A stretch of 64,000 nucleotides of DNA. It comes from Dehalococcoidia bacterium. Its GTDB lineage: Bacteria; Chloroflexota; Dehalococcoidia; Lucifugimonadales; Lucifugimonadaceae. The translations under genes were made by a program, and so were the position numbers. The stretch spans positions 914-64,913 of the forward strand of contig DUCO01000006.1 in assembly GCA_012959765.1 (NCBI GenBank). Direction: 5' to 3'. The notes under the pieces were generated by a model that did not search any database, had not been told where the DNA came from, and saw only the letters and a list, made by a program, of their open reading frames with translations. Shown here in pieces: positions 54,077 to 62,989 of the stretch. Numbering within the stretch: the first letter of the stretch is position 1; every line of letters begins with the position of its first letter.

Positions 54077-55813
54077 ATGACAATCGTATTGAACACTCCC
54101 TCTTCGCCTCCTCAATGGGCACTCCTTGAGCGAGAACTGTTGAACGCACAAACGGCGGCCTGCGAGCGGATCTTCGACAAGTATTTTGACGAGCGCGGGT
54201 ACTTACTCTGCTTGCCACGATGGGGTGGCAATGATGGATCGGACGATGCCATCGAAAACCTCGCTGGATGGCCTGTGCTCCACGCACTCGGAGCACCGGA
54301 CTCCATCCTTGAAATGTACAAATTAGGGTGGGAGGGTCATCTTCTCCAGTACACAGAGGCCAAGACCGTCGATGTCGAGTTGGCTCGAGATGGGATGCTC
54401 TACAAGGAATTCCCAGTGAGCCTCGACTGGTTCCACCACGGCGAGAGCATGAGCGTCTTCAATCTTCAAGGATTATCCGATCCCAATGACGCCTCATTCC
54501 TGACGCGAGTTCGGCGTTACGCAGGTTTCTATATGGATGAGGATCCTCAGGCCAAAAACTATGATTCCGAACACAAGATCATTCGAAGCCTGTTCAACGG
54601 CAGTCGCGGTCCACTATTGCGAAAGGCGACCGCACTCGACTGGGCGGGTGATCCATTTGAGGCCGAGGGCAGATTCGACGCGGCACACGGCGAGCGAAAT
54701 TTCGATGAGATGCTCGCGCACTTCGAGGATTACACCGAAATAGTCGGCGATCACCCAATTAATCTGGCGGCGACAACGCTTGCCGTGAATGCCTACATGG
54801 CGACAGGCGATCAGAAATACAAAGACTGGTTGCTTGAATACGTTGATGCTTGGAGCCAACGAGCCAAAGACAATGGCGGAATTCTTCCAAGCAATATCGG
54901 CCTAGATGGCACCGTTGGTGGCGAGACTGACGGCAAATGGTACGGAGGCTGCTACGGCTGGGGCTTCACTGTAGTAGTGCCGCAGACCGGAGAGCTATCG
55001 GATCGTAATGCGTTGTACCGGGGAATCGCCGGGTTCGGGAATGCGCTACTGATGACGGGAGACCGATCGTACGTCGACGTGTGGAGGCAGATGCTCAACG
55101 CAGTTAATGGGAATGCGAAAATCGAGAATGGCAAAACTCTGTACCCCCAGATGTACGGAGACGATGGGTGGTACGGATATGACGAAATGCCTTACAACTG
55201 GGGCGCTTTGGATACGTACTTCTGGTCGATGGATTCGGCCGATCGTAAGTATGTACCCGCTTCTGAGTGGCTAGATTTTCTCGATGGCGATTTTGCAGAG
55301 TTTCCGATCTCGGCGATGGAGCGAGAGTTCGAATCGATACACCAAAAAATACAGGGTGTTGATGCCGATACGAGTTCGCCTGATACGCGACTCTCGGACA
55401 ACACGCTCCAGTTCAATACAGCAAATCAAACATGTTTGACTCAACTCATGATGGGCGGTTTGACACCACGATTTGGTGAGCCACTCCACGCACGGGTACG
55501 TTATTTCGACCCGAAGGAGCAGCGAGCAGGTATTCCTGAAGACGTTGCGGCGTTAGTAGTGGGGATGACGGATACAACGACTACGCTTTCGCTAGCAAAT
55601 CTTAGTCCGGTTAAAAGCAAGAGAGTGATTGTTCAAGCCGGCGCTTACGGTGAGCACCAGGTGGCTTCGGTCGAAATCGCCGAGAAAATAATCCCGGTAA
55701 ACGGACCTCACTTCACGCTTGAGCTCAGCCCGAGCACGGTCTCAACGATCGAAATACGTCAAGAGAGATTCGCCAATCAACCCACGTTCGCTCACCCGTG
55801 GAACAGGGGATGA
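54077..55813 (+). CDS. Large protein of unknown function, alpha/alpha-toroid-like
   Basis: This 578-residue soluble protein has no signal peptide. Repeated aromatic and helical segments (YDSEHKIIRSLFNGSRGPLL, DHPINLAATTLAVNAYMATG, KWYGGCYGWGFTVVVPQ, GWYGYDEMPYNWGALDTYFW) suggest an alpha/alpha barrel of the six-hairpin glycosidase or polysaccharide-lyase kind. The last 100 residues look like a beta domain (TTTTLSLANLSPVKSKRVIV). I cannot place it in a named enzyme family. It sits between an amidohydrolase and a dipeptide-type importer, so a hydrolase or lyase for an imported compound is a guess. Its Gly/Trp/Tyr-rich motifs should make homologues easy to find. Confidence 0.7.
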   Translation: MTIVLNTPSSPPQWALLERELLNAQTAACERIFDKYFDERGYLLCLPRWGGNDGSDDAIENLAGWPVLHALGAPDSILEMYKLGWEGHLLQYTEAKTVDVELARDGMLYKEFPVSLDWFHHGESMSVFNLQGLSDPNDASFLTRVRRYAGFYMDEDPQAKNYDSEHKIIRSLFNGSRGPLLRKATALDWAGDPFEAEGRFDAAHGERNFDEMLAHFEDYTEIVGDHPINLAATTLAVNAYMATGDQKYKDWLLEYVDAWSQRAKDNGGILPSNIGLDGTVGGETDGKWYGGCYGWGFTVVVPQTGELSDRNALYRGIAGFGNALLMTGDRSYVDVWRQMLNAVNGNAKIENGKTLYPQMYGDDGWYGYDEMPYNWGALDTYFWSMDSADRKYVPASEWLDFLDGDFAEFPISAMEREFESIHQKIQGVDADTSSPDTRLSDNTLQFNTANQTCLTQLMMGGLTPRFGEPLHARVRYFDPKEQRAGIPEDVAALVVGMTDTTTTLSLANLSPVKSKRVIVQAGAYGEHQVASVEIAEKIIPVNGPHFTLELSPSTVSTIEIRQERFANQPTFAHPWNRG

Positions 55814-55969
55814 AGACCTCACTTTCTATCACCTCGGCACCTCTAATACGTACTAAAAACGATTGTTGAAGACGGATAAAGCCATACTTATCTCCAAAGA
55901 GTTGTTGAAATGAAATTATAGACGGTGTACAGTCTCGCCAGCGCAATAGGTTGAATATCACCAATTGCC

Positions 55970-55996
55970 GTGCATGGTCTGTAAAGAACCATGCAC
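55970..55996 (+). other. Hairpin in the leader of the ABC importer operon
   Basis: GTGCATGGT (55970-55978) pairs with ACCATGCAC (55988-55996) around a 9-base loop, 34 bases before the substrate-binding protein start. It may be a leader stem or a terminator for the preceding gene, without a T-run. Confidence 0.5.
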
Positions 55997-56029
55997 CGAC
56001 TTACGTCATCCGAACAGGAGAGACACGGT

Positions 56030-57736
56030 ATGTATGGAATTCGATATCGAGGCCTAATATTGCTACTGATCACATCAGTAGCAATGGTCATTATGGCCTG
56101 TAGTAGCGAAACGGTTATCGAGACCGTAATCGTTACTGAAAAGGGAGATACTGTCACCGTCGTAGCCACCCCGACCGCAACGTTGGAAGAGCGAACTATG
56201 GCAGCGGTAGATGCGAAGAGGGGGGGACACCTCAGAATTTCGTCTGTCGGAAGTGTTCAGTCATTCGACCCGTTGTGGACCACAGCGTCCTCGACAGGAA
56301 ACGTGTCGAGCATGATCCTCGAAGCGCTATTTGCGTATAAAGAGGACAACACGATTGGGAAGATGCTCGTAGACGATTGGGAAGTCAGTTCAGACGGACT
56401 TAAGTGGACCTTCAAAATCCGTGAGGGTGTTGAGTTCCACAACGGTACTCCGCTGTCCACAGACCAGGTCATTGGCACGCTCAGGCGCCAGAGTGAACGC
56501 GCTCCAGTGTTCAAACTGGTTTGGGAGCAGTTTGGTCCAGCCAGTTTTGATGACTTCATCACAAAGGAAAGCGATCTAGAGTTCAGCATGAACTTGGATG
56601 GGTCGACTGGTCTCGTATTGGACGCATTGGGTCCACAGAACTTCACACCTCAAATGGTGCTTGCGTCCTGGTACGACCTTCCGGCGACGGAATCGGCTCC
56701 AGGAACACCAATCGGAACTGGCCCGTATCGTTTTGAGTCTTGGACTCCAGGCGACCGCTGGTCTGCTATTCCTTACGCCAACTACGCACCGAGTAGCGAA
56801 CCGTCTGATGGTCAGTCGGGAGCACACACAGCATTCTTTGACCGAGTTTCATACATTGAAATTCCGGATCAGGCGACGCGTGTTGCAGCCCTCCAGACCG
56901 ATGCAGTCGATCTTGTCCAGGAATTCTCCCAGGACCTTATCGACCGTGTGAAGGCAGACTCTAATCTTCAGTTGATTGCCAATCCGCCACTCCGGCTGCT
57001 TGGTCACTTCAACTACCAGATTCCGCCGTTCAACGACCCGGAACATGGTCGAGACCTACGACGAGCTGTCGTCATGGCCTACGACAATGAGAAGGCTCTG
57101 CTGGCAGCTGCCGGAACCCCTGACCGAATCAACCTCTGTGCTTCTTTGATGGAGTGTGGTTCAGCATGGGAATCGAACGCTGGTAGCGAGAACATGTACA
57201 ACGCCAGGCGTATTGAAGACGCCAAGAAGATCGTGAAAGATGCCGGATACGAAGGCTACACGATTCGTTTGATGGACCCTGCCGACCGCCAGCCTGCACA
57301 CGGTGCAGCGCAGGTGACTCGTGAGGTGCTTGAGGACATTGGCTTCAACGTTGATCTACGGGTGATGGACTGGGCCACAATGGTTCAGGACAGAGCAACG
57401 GTAGACCGTTGGGAGTTCTTCCACACATGGAGCGGACGTAGTGTACGGATCGGCCCGATTGGGCACCTCAGGTTCGGCGAACTGCAGTTCGATGCGTGGT
57501 TCAACCACTACACCGACACAGACGGAATCCAGCGTAAGGTGTTCGAGACATTCGCTTCGGAAACCGACCCCGCGAAGATAAACGCAGCGATGGAGGAGTT
57601 CCAACAGTACTTCTACGACGATGCAATCTTCCTCCAGGTTGGTGAGTTCTACAGCAACTGGGCAGCCAGCAACAAGATTGAAGGCTTGCACGGCAACCCG
57701 GGCGGACAGAACCCGTACGACAAGTGGTTCAAGTAG
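56030..57736 (+). CDS. ABC transporter substrate-binding lipoprotein, peptide/nickel family 5
   Basis: The start is ATG 56030, 9 bases after AGGAG. A longer frame to 55991 adds an unlikely charged lead. The 568-residue protein has a signal peptide ending MVIMACSSE, a lipobox cysteine, then a Thr-rich spacer and the family 5 extracellular fold: GHLRISSVGSVQSFDPLWTT, WTFKIREGVEFHNGTPLS and a late DPAKINAAMEEFQQYFYDDA. It captures dipeptides, oligopeptides or similar ligands outside the cell for the permeases encoded downstream. A 10-bp hairpin separates it from the permease genes, which would keep its mRNA level above theirs. Confidence 0.93.
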   Translation: MYGIRYRGLILLLITSVAMVIMACSSETVIETVIVTEKGDTVTVVATPTATLEERTMAAVDAKRGGHLRISSVGSVQSFDPLWTTASSTGNVSSMILEALFAYKEDNTIGKMLVDDWEVSSDGLKWTFKIREGVEFHNGTPLSTDQVIGTLRRQSERAPVFKLVWEQFGPASFDDFITKESDLEFSMNLDGSTGLVLDALGPQNFTPQMVLASWYDLPATESAPGTPIGTGPYRFESWTPGDRWSAIPYANYAPSSEPSDGQSGAHTAFFDRVSYIEIPDQATRVAALQTDAVDLVQEFSQDLIDRVKADSNLQLIANPPLRLLGHFNYQIPPFNDPEHGRDLRRAVVMAYDNEKALLAAAGTPDRINLCASLMECGSAWESNAGSENMYNARRIEDAKKIVKDAGYEGYTIRLMDPADRQPAHGAAQVTREVLEDIGFNVDLRVMDWATMVQDRATVDRWEFFHTWSGRSVRIGPIGHLRFGELQFDAWFNHYTDTDGIQRKVFETFASETDPAKINAAMEEFQQYFYDDAIFLQVGEFYSNWAASNKIEGLHGNPGGQNPYDKWFK

Positions 57737-57775
57737 AGAACATTAGGATCACTAGAAAATAAGATCCTCCATAGA

Positions 57776-57810
57776 CCGGGGAGCGGTGCTAATCTTGGCA
57801 CGCTCCCCGG
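57776..57810 (+). other. Intra-operon hairpin after the binding-protein gene
   Basis: CCGGGGAGCG (57776-57785) pairs with CGCTCCCCGG (57801-57810), with inner GTGC/GCAC pairs. No long T-run follows. Partial termination or mRNA protection between the binding protein and permease genes is the usual role of such stems. Confidence 0.7.
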
Positions 57811-57901
57811 TTGTGGATGCTCCTTGATTGGGTGGTTGAATATCTGGTTGCTCCAGCCCAATTTTGCGGTGACCTTCGCCAAGTGAACGGAACTATTTGA
57901 T

Positions 57902-58843
57902 TTGTGGCGTTATATTGTCCAACGCGTTCTAGTGTCGATACCAGTAGTGATCATGGTTGGAATAATCACGTTCACTTTGGTTTACGTAGGACCGGGTGAT
58001 CCCGCAGCAATCATTGCGGGCGATGAGGCCACTCCGGAGATCCTTGAGGCAATTCGTGAGGATCTTGGTTTCAACCGTTCATTCCCTGTTCAGATGGGAG
58101 ACTGGTTCTGGAAATTGGCCCATGGCGACCTTGGTACGTCATACTTCTCCAGGCGAGAGATAACGGAACTCATTACGCCACGACTTCAACCGACGTTGTC
58201 ACTTGGATTTCAGGTTGTTGTACTTTCTACGCTCATCGGCATTAGCACCGGGATGTTGGCTGCGTGGAAAGCCGGTACGCGTTTGGATCGAAACCTGATG
58301 GTTCTGGCTGTTCTTGGATTTGCAACGCCTGGATTCTGGTTGGCGTTTTTAACTATCTGGGTATTCGCTGTTAACCTCGGGTGGTTCCCTGTGATCGGAT
58401 ATAGTCCGATTCAAGACGGGTTGTTTTCGCACCTCCACAGTCTTTTCTTACCGGTGATGGTTAACAGCATCCTCGCGTCTGCATTTATTTCAAGAATTAC
58501 AAGATCGGCAATGCTCGAAGTGCTTCGAGAGGACTATATTAGGACTGCTAGAGCCAAGGGCGCGTCAGAATTCTCCGTGTTCTTACGGCACGCATTCCGG
58601 CCATCAGCGATTCCAGTAGCGACCGTAATCGGCGCTTCGATCGCGGGTCTTGCGACCGGGTTCGTACTCACCGAGACGATATTTGCCATTCCAGGTCTCG
58701 GCCGAATGCTGGTGGATGCAATCGTCAGACGGGACTACCCGATCATTCAGGCGCTCCTGATGGTGGTTGCAGTCGTTCTTATCGGGGTGAATCTAATTGT
58801 CGACATCCTCTATGCATATATTGACCCGAGGATACGGTACTAA
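57902..58843 (+). CDS. ABC transporter permease, DppB-like
   Basis: This 313-residue membrane protein with six helices starts MWRYIVQRVLVSIPVVIMVG (TTG start at 57902). The permease-ATPase contact loop reads DYIRTARAKGASEFSVFLRH, and the GPGDPAAIIAGDEATPE segment after helix 1 is typical of DppB/OppB. It forms the channel with the DppC-like partner encoded 2 bases downstream. Position in the operon after the binding protein supports a dipeptide-type importer. Confidence 0.94.
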   Translation: MWRYIVQRVLVSIPVVIMVGIITFTLVYVGPGDPAAIIAGDEATPEILEAIREDLGFNRSFPVQMGDWFWKLAHGDLGTSYFSRREITELITPRLQPTLSLGFQVVVLSTLIGISTGMLAAWKAGTRLDRNLMVLAVLGFATPGFWLAFLTIWVFAVNLGWFPVIGYSPIQDGLFSHLHSLFLPVMVNSILASAFISRITRSAMLEVLREDYIRTARAKGASEFSVFLRHAFRPSAIPVATVIGASIAGLATGFVLTETIFAIPGLGRMLVDAIVRRDYPIIQALLMVVAVVLIGVNLIVDILYAYIDPRIRY

Positions 58844-58845
58844 CC

Positions 58846-59769
58846 ATGTCAGTAGCATCTGAACCCAGAACTGAATGGGAACTTGCGCCGCCCTGGTCAA
58901 CCCGGCTGAAAGGGATGTTTGGGTCGACGGTTAAAGCGGCGAAACGGGACGTAGTTCTCGCTGTTTCTATCACCATCTTGTTGATAGGGCTGTTCTTGGC
59001 CTTTTTCGGTCCGACGCTGGCTCGAACCGATTACGAACGCACTGATCCGATAAACCGGATGCAGGCTCCAAACACTAACCACTGGTTCGGCACCGACAAT
59101 TGGGGACGTGACGTCTTTGATCGCACGATAGTCGGTACCCGCCTTTCATTCCTCGTTGGATTTTCAGTGACTCTGATTTCAACTGTTATTGGAGTTGGTG
59201 TGGCTCTCGTCATCAGCTATTTCAAAATACTCGACGCGATAATGATGCGATTTGTCGATGGGTTACTCGCGTTCCCCACTATCCTTCTCGCGCTCGCACT
59301 AATTTCATTAATCGGTCCAAGTGTCGGCAACGTAATCATTGCTCTTTCGTTAACTGCCACCGCGGGCAAAATTCGGCTTGTTCGTGGAGCAGTATTGAGT
59401 TTGAGGGAATCGACATATGTAGATGCAGCCCGAGCTGTTGGGGTGCCAGTGCCGCGCATACTGTTCCTCCACGTGCTGCCGAACATCGTAAGCATTATCA
59501 TCGTGCAGGCAACGTTTACCCTCGCATCCGCCATCCTCGCAGAAGCCAGCTTGAGCTTTTTGGGCGCAGGTGTACCGGAGTACGTGCCCAGCTGGGGCAA
59601 CATCATCGCAACTGGCCAGGGTTACATCCAGGTCGGATTCCATATTTCATTCTTCCCTGGTCTGTTCTTGACGATCACGGTACTGGCGGTCGTATTGATC
59701 GGGGATTCTGTTCGAGACCATCTTGATCCGAAACTAAGGGGGCGACTCAAGACGACGGCACAGCAGTAA
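58846..59769 (+). CDS. ABC transporter permease, DppC-like
   Basis: This 307-residue inner-membrane protein has an N-terminal cytoplasmic stretch, a first helix (LAVSITILLIGLFLAFFGP region), then NHWFGTDNWGRDVFDRTIVG, which is characteristic of DppC/OppC. The EAA loop reads TYVDAARAVGVPVPRILFLH. It pairs with the upstream permease. It starts at ATG 58846, 2 bases after the previous stop, so the two are coupled. An ATPase gene follows after 27 bases. Confidence 0.94.
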   Translation: MSVASEPRTEWELAPPWSTRLKGMFGSTVKAAKRDVVLAVSITILLIGLFLAFFGPTLARTDYERTDPINRMQAPNTNHWFGTDNWGRDVFDRTIVGTRLSFLVGFSVTLISTVIGVGVALVISYFKILDAIMMRFVDGLLAFPTILLALALISLIGPSVGNVIIALSLTATAGKIRLVRGAVLSLRESTYVDAARAVGVPVPRILFLHVLPNIVSIIIVQATFTLASAILAEASLSFLGAGVPEYVPSWGNIIATGQGYIQVGFHISFFPGLFLTITVLAVVLIGDSVRDHLDPKLRGRLKTTAQQ

Positions 59770-59796
59770 TAAACCGGATCGTTTGCGGTCAATTTG

Positions 59797-60786
59797 ATGA
59801 CAGAAGCTCTCCTAAAAGTAAAAAACCTGCACACTGAATTTCGTACTGAAGGCGGTATTGTAAAGGCAGTCGACGACGTTTCGTTCGAAGTTAATGCGGG
59901 CGAAATATTCGCGCTAGTAGGCGAAAGTGGTTGTGGTAAAAGCGTCACAGCACTTTCGATAATGGGATTGATCCCCAACCCGCCCGGAGAAATCACTTCA
60001 GGTTCAATTGAGTTCGATGGAGTCGACCTGCTCAGCCTGCCGTCTAGAGAAATGCGTGCAATACGTGGTTCACGAATCGGGATGATATTTCAAGAACCGA
60101 TGAGTTCCTTGAATCCGGTCCTGACCATTGAATCTCAACTTGCGGAGCCGCTGAAAATTCACGAAAATCTTTCTGGGAATGTAGCGAACGACCGGGCTAA
60201 GGAATTGATCGATATGGTCGGCATTCCCGATTCTGCAACCCGGATGAAGCAGTACCCGCACGAGCTCAGCGGGGGGCAACGCCAGCGAATCATGATCGCG
60301 ATGGCGATGGCGTGCAGCCCACAACTGTTAATCGCTGACGAGGCGACGACTGCGCTCGATGTAACCATTCAGGCACAGATACTTGATTTGATGCAGGATG
60401 TCACTTCGCAGACGGGAGCCTCGTTGCTGATCATTACCCACAACCTCGGAATCGTCGCCAGATACGCGGACCGAGTTGGTGTGATGTACGCAGGAAAACT
60501 TCGAGAAGTAAGCGATGCCAGTGATCTGTACGCCGAGCCTCATCACCCGTACACCGTCGGGTTGCTTCAGTCGGTTCCACGGCTCGATGCTGACAAGGGA
60601 TCGCCGTTATCTCCTATCGCCGGTGAAATCCCGGATCTCACTGATTTGCCAGAAGGTTGTGCATTCAATCCAAGGTGTGAGTGGGCTGTCGATAAGTGCC
60701 GCATCGAACAACCGACTCTGGAAGAAACTAAACCGGGCAAGCAGGTTGCGTGCTTCGAACATGAAACAGTTGCGCTCCGTGTCTGA
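59797..60786 (+). CDS. Peptide ABC transporter ATP-binding protein, DppD-like
   Basis: This 329-residue ATPase has Walker A GESGCGKSVTA near residue 43, the signature LSGGQRQRIMIAMA, Walker B LLIADEATTALD and the switch histidine in IITHNLG. The C-terminal oligopeptide extension contains CAFNPRCEWAVDKCRIEQP, the cysteine-rich motif found in DppD/DppF, where some members hold an Fe-S cluster. The start is ATG 59797; the TTG directly before it is an alternative. It energises the importer with the DppF-like partner next to it. Confidence 0.95.
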   Translation: MTEALLKVKNLHTEFRTEGGIVKAVDDVSFEVNAGEIFALVGESGCGKSVTALSIMGLIPNPPGEITSGSIEFDGVDLLSLPSREMRAIRGSRIGMIFQEPMSSLNPVLTIESQLAEPLKIHENLSGNVANDRAKELIDMVGIPDSATRMKQYPHELSGGQRQRIMIAMAMACSPQLLIADEATTALDVTIQAQILDLMQDVTSQTGASLLIITHNLGIVARYADRVGVMYAGKLREVSDASDLYAEPHHPYTVGLLQSVPRLDADKGSPLSPIAGEIPDLTDLPEGCAFNPRCEWAVDKCRIEQPTLEETKPGKQVACFEHETVALRV

Positions 60787-60807
60787 TAATCTGAGGAGTT
60801 TTCGTAT

Positions 60808-61836
60808 TTGAGTACAACAGCCGTATCGCCCGAGCAACAATCGATCAAACCGGAAACGGGTCCGATCCTCGAAACGCGGCAGCTAAAAATTCACTTCCCT
60901 GTGAAGCGCGGTCTGATCATTCAGCGTACGGTCGGCGTGGTGAAGGCAGTCGACGGCGTAGATATTCAAATAAAACATGGTGAAACCCTTGGCCTTGTCG
61001 GTGAATCTGGGTCAGGTAAAACCACCCTCGGGAGAGCCATACTGAGGCTCAATGATGTTGCTGACGGCAGCGTTCGGTTTGAAGGCCAAGAAGTACTGGA
61101 ATTACCGGGACGCGAAATGCGTCGCCTGCGGCAGAAGATCGGCATGGTGTTTCAGGATCCGTATGGATCTTTGAACCCGAGAATGACAGCTGGCAACATC
61201 GTTGCCGAGCCAATGCTGGTCCACAAAATATTTAAAGACAGATCGGAAATTACAGATCGAGTTATGGAACTCTTCGACACGGTCGGGCTGAATCGGTCGA
61301 TGGCCACTCGATACCCACACGAATTTTCCGGAGGGCAGCGTCAACGGATTGGGATAGCTCGCGCACTTGCACCGGGACCAAGCCTGTTGATTTGCGATGA
61401 ACCGGTGTCTGCACTGGACGTTTCGATTCAGGCGCAAATCATCAGTCTTTTCGATCGCCTGAAAGAAGAACAAAAACTCACATATCTGTTCATTGCCCAC
61501 GATCTATCTATCGTCAGGCACGTTAGCGACAGCGTCGCAGTGATGTATCTCGGAAAAGTGATGGAACAGGGGAACGCCGACGACGTTTACCGCAACCCCC
61601 AGCACCCGTACACAAAAGCCCTGCTTTCAGCAGTCCCAATCCCCGATCCGAAGGTCGAGCGGAAACGTGACCGAGTTGTTCTCAAAGGTGACATTCCGAG
61701 CCCGCTTAACCCACCAAAAGGCTGCGTGTTCAACACCAGGTGCCCGGTTGCAGAAGATCGATGCTTTGTCGAGGTTCCCTTGCCTCAAACGTTCTCCGAT
61801 GGGCGACAAATCGCCTGCCACAAAGTGAACCCCTGA
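60808..61836 (+). CDS. Peptide ABC transporter ATP-binding protein, DppF-like
   Basis: This 342-residue ATPase starts at TTG 60808, 9 bases after AGGAG. It has Walker A GESGSGKTTLGRAIL, the Q-loop GMVFQDPYGSLNPRMT, the signature FSGGQRQRIGIARAL, Walker B LLICDEPVSALDVS and the switch IAHDLSIV. The C-terminal GCVFNTRCPVAEDRC is the oligopeptide-type cysteine motif. It is the last gene of the importer operon. The convergent PLP-enzyme gene ends 21 bases beyond its stop, with no terminator seen in the gap. Confidence 0.95.
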   Translation: MSTTAVSPEQQSIKPETGPILETRQLKIHFPVKRGLIIQRTVGVVKAVDGVDIQIKHGETLGLVGESGSGKTTLGRAILRLNDVADGSVRFEGQEVLELPGREMRRLRQKIGMVFQDPYGSLNPRMTAGNIVAEPMLVHKIFKDRSEITDRVMELFDTVGLNRSMATRYPHEFSGGQRQRIGIARALAPGPSLLICDEPVSALDVSIQAQIISLFDRLKEEQKLTYLFIAHDLSIVRHVSDSVAVMYLGKVMEQGNADDVYRNPQHPYTKALLSAVPIPDPKVERKRDRVVLKGDIPSPLNPPKGCVFNTRCPVAEDRCFVEVPLPQTFSDGRQIACHKVNP

Positions 61837-61857
61837 ACAACATTCGGCGGCGGGACG

Positions 61858-62910
61858 TTACTTGACCTTGCCTCTGCCTTCGTTCTGCCAGACTCGTTCA
61901 ACCTGGTCGTTTCTTACCCAAACGATCTCATCGTGCAAGTTGGTCACGCCTTCCTGATACGTCGGAATAACGGTCAACTTGTCACCAACCTTGAATTTGC
62001 GGTCTGATGCGCTTGTGTCAATGTGCCCGTGTTCGACCGACATCCCGGCAAACTTGATGATGTCGTCTTCAATAATCAAGCCATACGGCATCGACGGGAA
62101 CAATCTAAATGTTTTCATCCCGCCGTCGATGATCAGCCGATCTCCGGTAGGCACACTGACTACCGTGGTGACAACTCGAAGCGGGCAGCGTTCAGTTGAA
62201 AGACCGTCATTTCCCTGAGAGCCTTGGATTCTGCTTAGACCCTCGTATACATACGAGCCACTGCGGTGCTCTGTGAATCCCAGTTCTTTCGAGTCAATCT
62301 CCTCACCGGTACCTCCGCCGCTGAAAATTTCGAGAGAAAGTCCCGCTTTTTTGAACCGTTCAACGACATCTTGAACAATCGGCTTGGACTCAGACCTGCT
62401 CGGGTATGTCATTAGCCCACGTAGCTGTAGCCCGGGGAGATCCTGAATTTGCTTGGCAAGTTCCTCAGCTGCTGCTGGCGAGAGAACACCGGTGCGGTTG
62501 CCTCCAGTGTCAATCTCGACGAGCACCCCGACAGTTACGTCATCCAGACTCGCCTGCTCTGATATGCCCGCCGCCACTTCGATCGAATCGACAGTGACGG
62601 TCATTTTGCATTGCCTTGCCAGCGCGGTCAGACGTCGAGTTTTCTGTGTTCCAACGATGTTGTAAGTCATTAGAATGTCGTCGAGGCCATTTCGGACCAT
62701 ATTCTCGGCATCGCCTAGTTTCTGGCACACGATACCCACAGAGCCGGCAGCTACCTGCATTTTTGCGATCTCGGGATTCTTGTGACTCTTGGTGTGTCCT
62801 CGTAGCGTGATTCCCAGATCGCGACAATGAGCCGCCATTTCCTCGATATTTTTCTCGAGTACGTCCATGTCAATTATTACCGCCGGTGTATCTAGATCAT
62901 AAATGTGCAA
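61858..62910 (-). CDS. D-threonine aldolase / D-serine dehydratase-like PLP enzyme
   Basis: This 350-residue fold type III PLP enzyme has the N-terminal alanine-racemase-like barrel starting DLDTPAVIIDMDVLEKNI. The PLP lysine lies in RGHTKSHKNPEIAKMQ, the usual RPHxKTHK motif of this group with changes. VLVEIDTGGNRTGV and SGGGTGEE follow, and a C-terminal metal-site segment reads SVEHGHIDTS. Members cleave D-threonine-type beta-hydroxy amino acids or deaminate D-serine. The gene is convergent with the peptide importer and downstream of an M19 dipeptidase on its own strand, which favours a role with D-amino acids released from imported peptides. Confidence 0.87.
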   Translation of the reverse strand: MHIYDLDTPAVIIDMDVLEKNIEEMAAHCRDLGITLRGHTKSHKNPEIAKMQVAAGSVGIVCQKLGDAENMVRNGLDDILMTYNIVGTQKTRRLTALARQCKMTVTVDSIEVAAGISEQASLDDVTVGVLVEIDTGGNRTGVLSPAAAEELAKQIQDLPGLQLRGLMTYPSRSESKPIVQDVVERFKKAGLSLEIFSGGGTGEEIDSKELGFTEHRSGSYVYEGLSRIQGSQGNDGLSTERCPLRVVTTVVSVPTGDRLIIDGGMKTFRLFPSMPYGLIIEDDIIKFAGMSVEHGHIDTSASDRKFKVGDKLTVIPTYQEGVTNLHDEIVWVRNDQVERVWQNEGRGKVK

Positions 62911-62989
62911 AGTGAAGTCTCTTGTTCAGGTGGATTGCGGGTCGTCTTGGAACTTCCAAGGCAGTCGAGTTGTTATTTCTTCAGACGAT

